DNA from: Pogonophryne albipinna
Lineage: Eukaryota > Chordata > Actinopteri > Perciformes > Artedidraconidae
Length of the DNA: 64,000 nt
Assembly (NCBI GenBank): GCA_028583405.1
Contig: CM053243.1
Location: 19,323,550-19,387,549, forward strand
Reading direction: 5' to 3'
Position 1 is the first letter of the stretch; each line of letters starts with the position of its first letter. The notes under the pieces were generated by a model. The model was given only the letters and a program-made list of their open reading frames with translations. It ran no database searches and had not been told where the DNA came from. A program made the translations under genes and the position numbers. This document shows positions 1 through 11,036 of the stretch, one piece after another.

Positions 1-34
1 ATTTGCGAGTTGCATAAGAATTGGTAAGGCCTTT

Positions 35-1598
35 TTCAGCCTCCAGCTGACGCCCAGAGAACGCAGGTACAGCGCCTTTGACCGAGAGCTCCTTGGACTT
101 TGGCACTTCCGTTTTCATGCTGGAAGGCCGTGAACTTACGACGTTTGTCGACCACAAGCCGCTCACCTTCACCATGTCAAAAGTGGCACGGGAAACTTGG
201 TCGGCACGTCAGCAGCGGCAGCTGTCCTACATATCAGAGTTCACTACGGACATTAAGCACGTGGCTGGCAAGTCGAACCTGGTGGCTGATTGCCTCTCCA
301 GAGTCGTCATCGGTGCCGTCCAGTTGGGCCTGGACTATACTCGCATGGCAGCGGACCAGGTCACAGATCCCGGCGTCCAGGCTCTGAAGGTAGAGGGCGC
401 GGGGCTGCGCTTGGAGGACGTGGTGTTCGGCGACACGGGCGTTACCCTCCTGTGTGACGTTTCCACGGGCCTGTCGCGGCCAGTCGTTCCCGCCAGCTGG
501 AGGCGCTCTGTGTTCGAGGCAGTGCACGGCCTGTCACACCCCGGCGTTAAGCCTTCGGTGCGCTTGGTGGCCGCGAAGTTCGTCTGGCATGGGCTGAAAA
601 AGGACGTGAGGACTTGGGCTGTGGCTTGTCAGCGCGCTAAGGTGCACCGCCACACGAAGGCCCCTTTGGAGCGTTTCCTGGTGCCTGAGAGGAGGTTTGA
701 CCACGTCAACATTGACCTGGTTGCTCCATTGCCCTCCTCTCAAGGTTTTTCCTACCTCCTCACCATGGTGGACAGGATGACCCGTTGGCTGGAGGCGGTT
801 CCTCTCGTGTCAACGTCAGCCGCAGACATTGCCCGAGCTTTCATTGCTACGTGGGTGTGTCGTTTTGGAACCCCGTCAGACATTTCCTCGGACAGAGGCT
901 CACAGTTCACGTCCGAGCTCTGGAACGCCGTGGCGAGTGGTCTGGGGGTTAAGCTGCACAGGACTACCGCTTATCACCCTCAGGCTAACGGCCTCTGTGA
1001 GCGGCTCCATCGCTTCATGAAGGCAGCCCTCAAGGCCGGCCTTATGGACGGGAATTGGGTCGACAAGCTGCCCTGGGTGATGCTGGGCCTGAGGACTGCG
1101 CCTAAAGAAGACCTGCAGTGCTCTACGGCTGAGATGGTATACGGTCAGCCGCTGAGGGTTCCTGGGGATTTCCTCCCTAACGCATCGGCTCCCTGGGCGG
1201 CGGCGGCGGCCCAGCGGGCTTTCCTGCAGGACGCCGCTGAGGCCTTTGCTCCGATCCCTACTACTCAGCACGGTACTCAGGTGTCCCGGGTTCCCGCAGA
1301 GCTCCGCTCGGCGGGGCACGTGTTAATCCTGCACGATGCGCACAGAGGCCCCCTGTAGTCCCCTTACGATGGGCCTTTCCGGGTCTTGGAGCATGGGGAC
1401 AAGCACCTGGTGGTCGACCTGGGTGGCAAGGCCGAGCACGTCTCGGTGGACCGGGTGAAGGCTGCTCACCTGGACTTAGACCAGCCGGTGGTGCTGGCTC
1501 GACCTCCGCGACGGGTCACTTTTCCGACTCCCGTGCTCAGGAGTCGTGGCGGTCGGCGTGTCGTTCCTCACCGCCATGCTGATTTTGTTTATGTGTGA
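35..1598 (+). pseudogene. Ty3/gypsy pol fragment: RNase H and integrase
   Basis: This is the 3' half of a retrotransposon polyprotein in the usual RNase H-then-integrase order. RNase H residues (SAFDREL, then FVDHKPL and SNLVADCLSR) come first. A zinc-binding region follows (HGLSHPG ... CQRAK) in which the second cysteine of the HHCC set is missing. The integrase core shows the D,D-35-E set in NIDLVAP, SSDRGSQF and NGLCERL. The frame is broken twice: a shift near 105-125 separates the start of RNase H from the rest, and an in-frame TAG lies at 1356-1358. The same frame resumes and encodes the basic C-terminal tail up to 1598. The 5' part of the element lies outside the window. The family is clear; the copy cannot be functional as a single frame. 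Confidence 0.88.
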
Positions 1599-1601
1599 AT
1601 T

Positions 1602-1612
1602 CTGGGGGGGCT
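1602..1612 (+). promoter_or_regulatory. Polypurine tract of the gypsy element
   Basis: A short G run (TCTGGGGGGG) sits just after the pol stop and just before a TGTGTGG start that looks like the LTR. This is where plus-strand priming occurs in this class of element. The position is inferred from context. Confidence 0.5.
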
Positions 1613-2503
1613 TGTGTGGTGACACGTTATTGGACATAATTCATCTTCAGGCTTGTGTTGCAACACGGACCCGTTAGAGTGGGACACCGGAAGTTAGATT
1701 CATTCAGGCTAGCATGACTGTTACGTGCCAGGCAGGCTGTACTTGTGTGGTTTTCCTTCCCTCCTGTGTTTCTCTCTTCTCCCTGTCTTCTGCACAGCTA
1801 ATCAGCAGTTGATCGGTATCTGCCTGTGCACCTGAGTCTGATGGCTGATTGGATCCTCTCACCCTCAGCTGGCCTATCAGCAGCCAGGGCCGACCATAAA
1901 GGAGGCACCCAGGAAGTCTTCTCGCTCTCTCACTCTGGGCCTGTTGCTGATGAAGGAGCCTGCAGTGTTTAGCAACTCATTCTCTGACCTTTTTGAAAGT
2001 GTGTGTGTTGAGAGGTGGAGGAGTTAGGTAAATCTGGGGTACCCTGTACATTTCTCACCACATAGCTAACTAATGTTTAGACACACTAGGTTAGCGGACT
2101 GTTGCCACCCCTGTATATTGTTTTGTCAAATTCTTTGTAGTTTAGTTAGTGAGGGTTTTTTTGTTTGAGTTTTGGTTTCGAAGGGTAGATGTAGAGATAG
2201 GCCTGGTTTTGTTATGCTTGTTTCTTTTGTTTGGCACAATCCTTTGACTCCTCCTCCTCCTCACCAACAGAGTGTTTCAATTATATGTCCGTTCGGTTCG
2301 GGGTTTACACAAAATAAACCTTTTGTCAACTGTTACGCTGACTCCCTCATTTTTATTGGTTGTATGTTATTGTCTCCAGGTCCCCTAGGCCTTAGTGGGG
2401 ATGCAGTAGCAACAAGTGTATTCCAGTCTTGTGTTTCAATGTATAATAAAGTGTGGAGTTCCATACTGAACACACCGCCTCCGACTCCCATTCATCGGCT
2501 CTA
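1613..2503 (+). repeat. Probable 3' LTR of the gypsy element
   Basis: The segment follows pol and a polypurine tract, begins TGTGTGGTGAC and may end at CTCTACA. It holds a TATA-like CATAAAGG near 1896 and polyadenylation-type AATAAA motifs near 2315 and 2444. The partner LTR is outside the window, so the right edge is a guess and no target duplication can be checked. Confidence 0.45.
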
Positions 2504-2600
2504 CAATATATATTTTGTATAGATGTTGCAACTATACAGAGCTTTGGCAATACTATATGTAACTGAGGTCATGCTAATAAAGCTATTGAATTGAATTGAG
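2504..2600 (+). repeat. 3' tail of a non-LTR retrotransposon
   Basis: An AATAAAGCTATTGAATTGAA-type end (2577-2600) closes this short stretch. Fish LINE 3' ends commonly finish with such an AATAAAGC plus TTGAA repeats. No coding part of that LINE is present here. Confidence 0.4.
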
Positions 2601-3132
2601 TATACCTTTAAGTGAGCTGTCACTTACTCATTACTCTACTGATGAGAAAGGCTGTACAAAGACCTGAAACGATGTGCTGCAATGTCTGTGTATTTTTGAA
2701 GAATGCCAATTAAAGGAAGAAAGTAATAACTCGCACTGAGTCTTAAAACATTACTTTATTTCCTTATTTTCCCCCTTCATTTGAGAAACACTATCCAATG
2801 ATGTATTATGTTTGTGTTACACACACACACCATTGCCGTCAGTTTCAGTCGGTCCAGTCCACACTAATGTAAACAGCAGTGCGCTGGTCTCGTGAGAAAC
2901 GGAGAATGCAACAACCAATCACATCTTCATTATTCTCCTGAAATTCAAATGTAACCATTCGCTAGTCTGACAGGTGCGTGGTTCTCACTGCGCCTCATAC
3001 CGGTGCAACTCTGAACAACTTCAATATATGCCGCATTAATGGATTTGGCCTGCAGTCACCGCATCTGGGCTGAATTAAACACGTATTATTTTAGTCCTGT
3101 GTGTTTATTAGAGGCCATGTCAGCAGGCCACA
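2601..3132. other. Intervening sequence without a gene
   Basis: I see no coding frame or repeat structure here apart from a short (AC)7 run at about 2819-2833. The base composition is unremarkable. Confidence 0.5.
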
Positions 3133-4004
3133 TCATATTATGCCAGCGTTGCGTTCACAAGACATACAAACCACAAACTGGCAATCGAAACATGCCACAA
3201 CCTGAGGGACAGTGAATGAGACACACAGACACACCCACACACACCTTGAGGGAGGGAGGGACAGCTCTGACAGCTTTGATCGCTCTGACAGCTTTGATCG
3301 CTGTGCAGCGACATACTGGTCTCTGGGGGAGCTCAACGTAGGGCGCCGTCCGACGATTATGTTGGCCTGTCTTACTCCAAAAAACGCCGTCAGGCTCGGC
3401 TCCAGAGAAGGGGTGGCTAGGAAACCAGCATCTGTGAACCCCTCCACCTTGGTGAGGGGAACAAATGTAGCCACCGCAGCCTTCAGGGTCCTCGGGTTTT
3501 CCGCCGCCCCCACCTGGAACCTCCTGATGGCCGGGAAGCGTGGCCAGATCGGGTCACTCCTGACCGTCTGCACCCGTGAAAAAACTCCGGTCATGTCGTC
3601 CGGAGTACACCTCTCCTGAGCTAGGGGAACGGGGAGATCTCTGCAGGCGGCCGCCTTGCGTATGATCTCCGGCAGTTCCCCTAGGATGCCACCTATCGCC
3701 GGTAGCGCTGTGGTGACGGAGAGGGGGAAAGCATGTTCGGCCGCCAAGCTGGCACCCTGCTCCGACTCTGTCTCCCCCGTCCGGGGGAGAGGAGGGAAGG
3801 GAGAACCTCACGGTGAAGCGTGGAGGGAGGCGGGGTAGGAGTTGTCGGACTCCTGCCCGGCACTCGGCCCCAGGGACACGAGGCCCCCGTCCGCGGGCTC
3901 GTAAGCCTGGACGGGCCAATCGTCCTCCTCGGCCGCAGCAGCAAGAGCGTCCGCGCTCTGCTTCCTGTCGCCCGAGGGGAGACGGGCACAGTGTGTGCAT
4001 GCTA
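3133..4004 (-). pseudogene. Gag-like retroelement remnant (possibly DIRS/YR type)
   Basis: The minus strand reads as a broken gene. An alanine- and acid-rich upstream part (about 4000-3750) is followed, after an in-frame stop, by a 204-codon open stretch. Phrases such as LPAIGGILGELPEIIRK and FLATPSLEPSLTAFFG recall the gag-like first frame of fish tyrosine-recombinase (DIRS-type) elements. It ends in imperfect SKLSERSKLSEL repeats encoded by a short tandem repeat near 3270-3300. No zinc knuckle or enzyme motif is visible. The family assignment rests on general resemblance only. Confidence 0.35.
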
Positions 4005-4005
4005 C

Positions 4006-5345
4006 CTGCTTATGGAAACCATTTGCGCCATTATTCGCGCGTTTATTCGCGCGAATTAACGGGGAGGTCCGTTTATTCGCGCGAAACTACGCGCGAATAA
4101 ACGGGGAGGTCCGTTTAATAAACGGGGAGGTCCAAGTAAGTTCAAAGTTTCAGTAACCAATCAGTGAAGAGCAAAGCCAGACCAAAGCAATCTGTAGATG
4201 AAAAGTTCCTGACATTGTGAGGCTGTAAATTGTACGTTATTCCAGATTCAGGGGACTATGTATTAATTTGGCTTTCAATATAATAAATATATCAACCAAT
4301 ATAACCTGCCTTCATTGTCTTTTAAAATAAAATCACCTTACCTTACCTTATCTTACTGAAGTGAAGGGTATTTATGTCTCCTTAAATCACCTTTTAAATG
4401 TACTCCTTATAACATGGTGTTGCATCTCAAAATGTTCAGTCTCTGGTCTTGCTAGAAATGCAATGTCACTCACCTTAGAGCACTGTCTTATGAGATACTT
4501 AGCTTAGAAATCAGATTTTTGGAAAACTTAAAAACTCTTGTGAAAACACAGATGTACTCATGTCATCCATTTTTTTTTTGGTGTTTCAGATTTGGTTTAC
4601 CAACGTTTTTGGTTCACAAAAGTATTGAAATATATGAATTACACTATAGGCCTATATAAATGTGTTGTTCATGTCTAAAATGAAAATGTGTAAATTAGAA
4701 TTTGGACTAAAATAGTTCTATCACTCTACTTTCACCACAGAAAAGTTACATCAGGACTGATTCATGACTTCATATTCCATACTGAGGTTCATGTGATGTG
4801 TCTAAATACAAATTGAGCATTACAACTTTTTTTTTCAACCAACTATTTATGTTAACATAAGAAACTGTAAAATCTCAATATTTACAATACAGGGTTCATA
4901 CACTTTTTCACCAATGATTTTCAATGACTTTTCCATGACCAAAAAAAATGACTTTCATGTGGCTAGCATGCGCTGCCTCGCCCATATTCGAAATATCGAA
5001 TATGTTACAACACAGTTTGCATTTAGCACGTCTTGGGTCAATGTCTTTTGATAACCACAATTGGTACTTATCCTTTAGAAGCCATACATTGTTGAAACTG
5101 CACTTCCCTGGCATCTTGGCAGCTTTATATCAAATAGTAGCTCCTGTAGACTAGAGGGCTTGATTGTAAACATCTCTCACCAGCGAAATACTGCCACAGT
5201 TGCCATTTTACGTTTCATTATACAATACAGTATTTATTATCATTATAGTATTACTATTTTGGTGATTAGATAACATAGACATTATATTTGATGCAACTTT
5301 AGTTATATTTCCATGACTTTTCCAAAACTTTGGGAAAAATATTGC
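4006..5345 (+). repeat. Left arm of a ~1.3-kb inverted repeat
   Basis: From TTATGGAAA at about 4013 inward, this segment matches the reverse complement of the right arm, whose pieces lie at 17160-17577, 9904-10543, 8606-8740 and 7150-7239. The outermost 120 bp hold repeated TTTATTCGCGCG, CGCGCGAAT and ACGGGGAGGTCC motifs. The match stops abruptly at GGGAAAAATA near 5345. The left arm has no large insertions. It could be a terminal inverted repeat of a DNA transposon or a foldback element. I find no target duplication outside it. Confidence 0.8.
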
Positions 5346-5388
5346 ATTCCATGACTTTTCCAGGTTTTTAATGACCGTACGAACCCTG
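4890..5388. mobile_element. hAT-type short element with CAGGGTTC termini
   Basis: The element begins CAGGGTTCATAC and ends GTACGAACCCTG, the inverted termini of a widespread vertebrate hAT group whose ends also carry 'CATGACTTTTCC' motifs, seen here at both sides. The flanks share ACAATA. It sits inside the left inverted-repeat arm, and a partial copy lies in the right arm (7150-10130, interrupted). It contains a zinc-finger coding remnant on the minus strand. Confidence 0.75.
4908..5114 (-). pseudogene. BED-like zinc-finger exon of a hAT transposase
   Basis: A 68-codon frame begins MPGKCSFNNVW and contains a CKLCC ... HASHMK arrangement, a Cys2-His2 pattern of the BED type. BED fingers sit at the N-terminus of many hAT transposases and bind element ends. 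No catalytic domain follows. The same peptide is encoded in the right arm at 9904. It is a remnant. Confidence 0.6.
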
Positions 5389-5706
5389 ACAATATCAGAA
5401 CTTTCTCAACTAACTATTTATTATAAATGTAAAGACAGGGGGAGCAGTGCCATGGTCTTTGTCTGTCTTCCAAGACAGTGGGTCTGGCTGCTGTGTAGGT
5501 GGGGGTGATGGTGCATGGGCTGCTGGTGGCATTATATAATGTTATAATTTGTTTGCAGTTCAAAAAGTCACCACTAGGAGTGCTAATGGTATTGTTATCT
5601 TTAAGTTCGCCGTTCTTAGCCTCACTTCCGGTTTACAGTATCGCCACTTCCGGTTTATCGTTAGAGAAACGGCATGGTCTGGAAGAAGAAGAAGAAGAAG
5701 AAACAT

Positions 5707-5750
5707 GGCAGCAATTTCCCTCTGCTTCATTCATTTCTCCTGTTCAACAG
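5707..5750 (+). repeat. Direct repeat copy 1 (44 bp) in the spacer
   Basis: GGCAGCAATTTCCCTCTGC and the following bases to CAACAG match 6527-6571 with a few differences. The copies lie about 820 bp apart in direct orientation. Confidence 0.7.
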
Positions 5751-6526
5751 GTTAGTAGTGTGTACACAGATTATGTCATATTTCGATCTAAGAAGTGTCT
5801 TTGAAACTGTTTTATGTGTAGTTTGTCATTCTGTGAGCTACGCTACTAGCGTGTGGCTAATGGCGTCCGCTAGCTTCTTTAACACAGGCTGTTGCCCCCT
5901 GAATAATGTAGTTCTACTATGTTACTATGTGTATGAGTCCCGTGCACTAGTCTGGCTTACATTTCAAGTTTATTCTGTTTGTATAAATATGTGAAATGCT
6001 GGTCTGAGGTCATAATTGTTCATATTATTTAAATGCTAAAGCGCTAATGTTATGCTAATATTGTGCCTGTACAACAGCCATGTTAAAGTGAGTACAGTCG
6101 GGTTGTGTGTGTTATCTGTTATCACTGTATTATATACTGTAAATGAAAAAGGCTTTAATCCTTCATAAAAGTCATAATATGGCATGTGGATTTATGTCCA
6201 TTTTTGATTAGAAAACAAAATATGTCAGACATACAGTTATTTTGATTGGCTAAATGTATTTTTACATTCTCAGTTAGCTTCAGGCCTCACTGAGGAGAAG
6301 TATTGAGGTAGAAAGCTGGTGAAGCCATTTCCTTATATTCTGTTTGCACAGATAATAAAGCTGGTTGGCAAGAAGGAAGTCATATTCATTCGACCACACA
6401 ACACAACGCAGAGATACATGTGGCGTCAAACCAGAGAATGATTAGATAAATAGAGAAAACGGATATAATTTGTAAGTGGATTTATTAATGTGTTTAATAA
6501 ATTCTGGCTAGGACAACCACACAAAC

Positions 6527-6571
6527 GGCAGCAACTTTCCCTCTGCTTCATTCTTTTCTCCTGTTCAATAG
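6527..6571 (+). repeat. Direct repeat copy 2 (45 bp) in the spacer
   Basis: This is the second copy of the 5707-5750 segment, ending TTCAATAG. The surroundings of the two copies are otherwise different. Confidence 0.7.
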
Positions 6572-7239
6572 GCTTATTATCTGATTACCAGCTCTGCACA
6601 GCGGACTTGTAACACTAGCAGCAGTGGAGATGGAGCATCAGAACCTGGAGAATACAGCAACAACAACAAGGATCCATTTGAAAATAGGTAAATGTAAATA
6701 TTACAGTAATAGTGTACTTTCATTGTGTGGGTTTAGTTAAATAGGTTGTAAGAGAGAGAGTCTCCTGTCCCACCTCCCCATTTTATTTTGAGTTGTGCAT
6801 TGTTATTTGTGCTTGAGAAACATTCCACTTGAACTTTATATTTTAATGAACATAGTAGTAATTATTGTCCTATATTTCTTTTCCGATTTCACAGCTGCCT
6901 GGGCCTAGCAGCAAGAACCTCCATCTGTGCCTGCACCCAGGTCAAGATCTACCGTGGCTCAAGGGCCTTCACCAGAGCCATCACCACCAAGGACCAGAGG
7001 ACCAGCATCACTACAGCGGCCTCCACCTCCATCTGTGCCTGCCACAAGATTAAGATACACCTCGGTACAAAGGCCATCACGATCAACCCAGCTAGCAAAG
7101 AAGTCTCGCCTAGCACACCTCCCTCCCTCCGACACAGCCACCAGCAGCCCATTATTTTTCCCAAAGTTTTGGAAAAGTCATGGAAATATAACTAAAGTTG
7201 CATCAAATATAATTTATATGTTATCTAATCACCGAAATA

Positions 7240-8597
7240 CAGGGGCGGATCTAGACAAATATTCATGGGATGGCAGGAGATTTTGAGGGGTGGCATCACC
7301 TGGCAGAAGTATATGCTGATTTAATCGCAGTCATATCAATCAATGTTAACTTGGAAAGCCACAATATTAATATTTTCATTCAATAACATTAGGTGACATT
7401 ATTGTGGCACATCAGTAAAGCCTTAAATATAAATATATAAGGTGGCAGACATAATTTAATGAATTTTAACTGAACAATAACTGAATGAGTTTGTTTCACT
7501 CTTAGACCAGCAGGGGTACCAAATCTATGAAGACTGCTGCAATAAGTACATTAATTAACTGTCTCATCGATGTTTGTCTGAATGAATATGATACTATTAG
7601 CAATCATATTATTCCTATCAGCTGTCAATCACTGTTATGATTCACATATTCATTTATTATTGAATAAACTATATTTTTTGGAGGAGTTAATGATGAATGT
7701 TCCTCAAGATGCTTGCTCACCCTCCGTCAAATTTGAAAGACAAGTAATTATATCATGTATCAAGATTCAAAAGAACAGTTCAGCGACCCACGACTTTACT
7801 GCAAACAGTTACAACCTGGACTTTACATCAGAAAGAACAAACATTAAAGAAGTGACTAACTGCATCAGTTAGGGTTAAAAAACGTGTATTCAGCTAAAAC
7901 ATATACATTACATCGCTGCAGTTATTATCCAGTGGAAAGTCCTTACCTATTCGCCTAGTTAAATCAAAGTGGTTACTTTTTTTTGGCTGGGCAGTGTAGT
8001 TTTACACACCGTCTTATTTGACTTTCTCAGGACTTAAAACTGTTTTTTGGGGGCAGACCCCCATAAAAGAAAAAAATATATATACACACACAAGGTCATC
8101 ATCTTAACAGTTTTTTATGCTCATCGAGTCATCCGTGAGCAGAGCATCAAGTTGGCATGCCTATTACAGCTGAATGCAGGGATTACATTTTGTTCTGCAA
8201 AACGCCTCACAAACGTATTAAGATCAACAGCTTTAGTGCGTTTTGATTCAATGCTGAGTACAACCAAACTTGACAGTCTCTTCTCTGTCATTGTAGACCG
8301 CAAATACCTCATTCCTTCCGTCTACTTGGGTCCGAATGCTTCTCGTTTTGCGCCGTCCCCTGTTCAAATGAAATCGCCGCATATCATATTTCCAAGCTCG
8401 TGCCAGGGCCGGGGGAGGGGTTACAAGACTCGCGTCTGGTGCTGCATTCACTTGCACTCGGACATTAGAGATTTTCTCTCATAAATGTCCGATGAGCCAC
8501 AACTTTTCTTTCAAAACAAAGATGGCAGCTGGGGTGGCAAGGCTATTTTTTAGGGTGGCAGTTGCCACCCCATGCCACCCCGGTAGATCCGCCCCTG
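7240..8597. mobile_element. Non-autonomous hAT element (CAGGGGCGGATCTA termini)
   Basis: The element begins CAGGGGCGGATCTA and ends TAGATCCGCCCCTG. It is flanked by a perfect 8-bp duplication CCGAAATA (7232-7239 and 8598-8605), which occurs once at the matching site in the left arm. Eight-base duplications and CAGGGG termini are typical of hAT transposons. It keeps only the 3' end of a transposase gene (minus strand, 8121-8312), so it is a deletion derivative. Related copies lie at 17676 onward and at 57048-57329. Confidence 0.93.
8121..8312 (-). pseudogene. hAT transposase C-terminal (dimerisation) remnant
   Basis: The frame starts MRYLRSTMTEKRLSSLVVLSIES and continues through VDLNTFVRRFAEQ. 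This pattern of RLSSL.LLSIE plus a final acidic or hydrophobic helix is the end of the hATC dimerisation domain. No catalytic residues are included. Its minus orientation defines the element's coding strand. A more decayed version lies at 19025-19112, and a truncated one at 57301-57329. Confidence 0.7.
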
Positions 8598-8740
8598 CCG
8601 AAATAGTAATACTATAATGATAATAACTACTGTATTGTATAATGAAACGTAAAATGGCAACTGTGGCAGTATTTCGCTGGTGAGAGATGTTTACAATCAA
8701 GCCCTCTAGTCTGCAGGAGCTACTATTTGATATCAAGATG

Positions 8741-9903
8741 CTAGGGGGTGGCTACTTGGGCTCAAGCCCCGGATGTTTTCTGAAAAGCCCCGGATGTTTC
8801 ACTTAAAAACGTCTCGGGAGTAATGTGCAGTACCGGAGTCCACCAGAGAGGCATCCGCTGAGGGACATTAGCCTGCGTACTGCGTAGCCTACCCTGAAGT
8901 AGAAGTGATCCTTCCTGTGCCTGACGAGTTTTAAGCTAATAGCCTATACAGTTATGGATATTAGAAAGTTATTGTCATTGAAGCAGGCGCCACAAGCTGC
9001 AGCAGCAGCAGTATCAGCAGCTGACAACAATGTCATCACCAGCAGTGAAGAAATGGATGATGTTTCAGGTTTGTGAATCTAATGGTGATATCTGCACTCT
9101 GGCTGACTGAGTAAGAAGTGAAAAAGAGTGATGTAACGTTAATGTTATAGTTAGTAAACATGGAGTAACCACACTAAGTATACCCTTATATGTTAGTATG
9201 TATACAGAACATGACTAAAAATTATCCTAAGATGTAACGTTAACCCTTCATACCTCAGTCTACTTTTAAGACACTAAAATAACGTATTACATTTTTTATT
9301 TTGTTTTCCGCGTGGAATTATACCGGCTCTCGTTTCAGTACACATAACAATGGAACTGACAGGCAACCCTCTGAATCAGACTCAGATTGGCTGTGACTGC
9401 ATCAGAGTGTCCGATTCAGAAACGTGACTCTTACACATTTTTTACGTCACAAACAAAGATGGTGGATGAGAATAGATCTATAAAACGATAAGCAATGCGC
9501 CAGAATCAAGGTGAGACTATCCGCACCCTTTAAAACTCTACGCACATTCGTTTCACCTTAATAAGTAAACAACTGTTTGAGTGAGTTAAGGCATTAGTTT
9601 GCTTCATTAAAGGGTGTTAATGAGTGTTCTCCAGTGCCTTTTGTCCGCTTTAAGGTGTTATTAAGGTAGGGATAATGTTGCTCTCAAAGTGCACCAGATT
9701 GATGCTTTCAACTTCAATATTTAAAAAAAAATCTTCCCGGGGGAGCATGCCCCCGGACCCCCCCAGAGGAGGCGACGACCCCCCTAAAGGATGTTCGGTC
9801 CACCCCCCACTTATACAAAATAGCACTGTACCCCTGCAAACAAACACCCCCAACAACTCCTGGGCTAAGCCCCGGATCTCCTACAATCCTAAATCCGCCA
9901 CTG
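8741..9903 (+). mobile_element. DNA transposon fragment, probably hAT-like
   Basis: The inserted block is absent from the left arm and lies between flanks ending GATGC and starting GATGC, so about 5 bp are duplicated relative to the empty site CAAGATGCCAGGG. The ends read CTAGGGGGTGGCT and (reverse complement) CAGTGGCGGATTT. It carries a possible first transposase exon at 8954 and a G/C-rich palindromic patch near 9738-9785. CAGTGGCGG is a hAT-like end, but the short duplication does not fit the usual 8 bp, so the superfamily is uncertain. Confidence 0.6.
8954..9068 (+). pseudogene. Putative first exon of a DNA transposase
   Basis: An ATG opens MDIRKLLSLKQAPQ, followed by an alanine run and SSEEMDDVSG. 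An AG|GTTTGT donor-like site follows, and the unspliced frame stops at 9074-9076. Fish transposases of the TTF/ZMYM-like hAT group often begin MDIRKFF or similar, and a sister start (MDIRKWF) occurs at 11693. No downstream exon is recognisable in this copy. Confidence 0.45.
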
Positions 9904-10130
9904 ATGCCAGGGAAGTGCAGTTTCAACAATGTATGGCTTCTAAAGGATAAGTACCAATTGTGGTTATCAAAAGACATTGACCCAAGACGTGCTAAATGCA
10001 AACTGTGTTGTAACATATTCGATATTTCGAATATGGGCGAGGCAGCGCATGCTAGCCACATGAAAGAGTCATTTTTTTTGGTCATGGAAAAGTCATTGAA
10101 AATCATTGGTGAAAAAGTGTATGAACCCTG
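9904..10130 (+). pseudogene. Second copy of the BED-like finger exon (right arm)
   Basis: This is the inverted-repeat partner of 4908-5114. It encodes the same MPGKCSFNNVW...HASHMK peptide on the plus strand, and the element end GAACCCTG follows at 10123-10130. It diverges only at the C-terminal side. It has no independent evidence of function. Confidence 0.6.
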
Positions 10131-10906
10131 TATTGTAAATATTGAGATTTTACAGTTTCTTATGTTAACATAAATAGTTGGTTGAAAAAAAAGTTGTAAT
10201 GCTCAATTTGTATTTGTACACATCACATGAACCTCAGTATGGAATATGAAGTCATGAATCAGTCCTGATGTAACTTTTCTGTGGTGAAAGTAGAGTGATA
10301 GAACTATTTTACTCCAAATTCTAATTTACACATTTTCATTTTAGACATGAACAACACATTTATATAGGCATATAGTGTAATTCATATATTTCAATACTTT
10401 TGTGAACCAAAAACGTTGGTAAACCAAATCTGAAACACCAAAAAAATTGATGACATGAGTACATCTGTGTTTTCACAAGAGTTTTGAAGTTTTCCAAAAA
10501 TCTGATTTCTAAGCTAAGTACCTCATAAGACAGTGCTCTAAGGCAGAGGTTCTCAATTGTTTTTCAGCCAAGGACCCCTTACAAGATAGAGAATACACCA
10601 AGGACCCCCTCATTCTGATTTGTGATTTTGGGCTATATAAAGAAAAATTGACTTGATTTGACATGTATGTCCCTTGGAATAATCTGACGTAGCCTATTGT
10701 TTACACTTCTATAGTCTTAGTTATGTGAAAGAACAACACAAGAGAAATGTATTAAAGATATTAGATATGTATTAAAAATATTTGCACCATCTCAACACAG
10801 AATACCCATAAAACAATCAATCAATTAGCTGCAAGTAACACTGTACCTAAACAAAATATCAAAGGGAAATCAAGAGAAAAGTGATCATTTGAAGTGCATT
10901 TCAGAA

Positions 10907-10924
10907 CACACACACACACACACA
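10907..10924 (+). repeat. (CA)n microsatellite
   Basis: A run of nine CA repeats lies within the hAT interior near its left end. Confidence 0.9.
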
Positions 10925-11036
10925 TAAAGATAACACATCAAGTGTTTCACTCTTAGTTAAATGATTTATAAAAGTCTAATCACAAAATAAATGCAGGCTA
11001 TAAACAATTGAACACATGCCTGCATTGCAACATATA

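Larger units (their letters stand above)
5389..7149. other. Spacer between the inverted-repeat arms, with exon-like pieces
   Basis: The spacer is about 1.8 kb and has no recognisable protein. Two stretches resemble exons: about 6631-6690 opens with an ATG (MEHQNLENTA) and ends at a possible GTAAAT donor, and after a pyrimidine-rich tract ending in CACAG (about 6893) a proline-rich frame runs to 7163 with a repeated PPSVPA. A 44-bp segment at 5707-5750 recurs as 45 bp at 6527-6571; each copy ends TTCAACAG or TTCAATAG, like a splice acceptor. If the arms belong to a transposon, its gene would be expected here, but I do not recognise one. Confidence 0.4.

Noticed and set aside
8047..8484. 145-codon plus-strand frame inside the 7240-8597 hAT
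   Set aside because: The minus strand encodes the hATC remnant in the same bases. The plus frame is its shadow.
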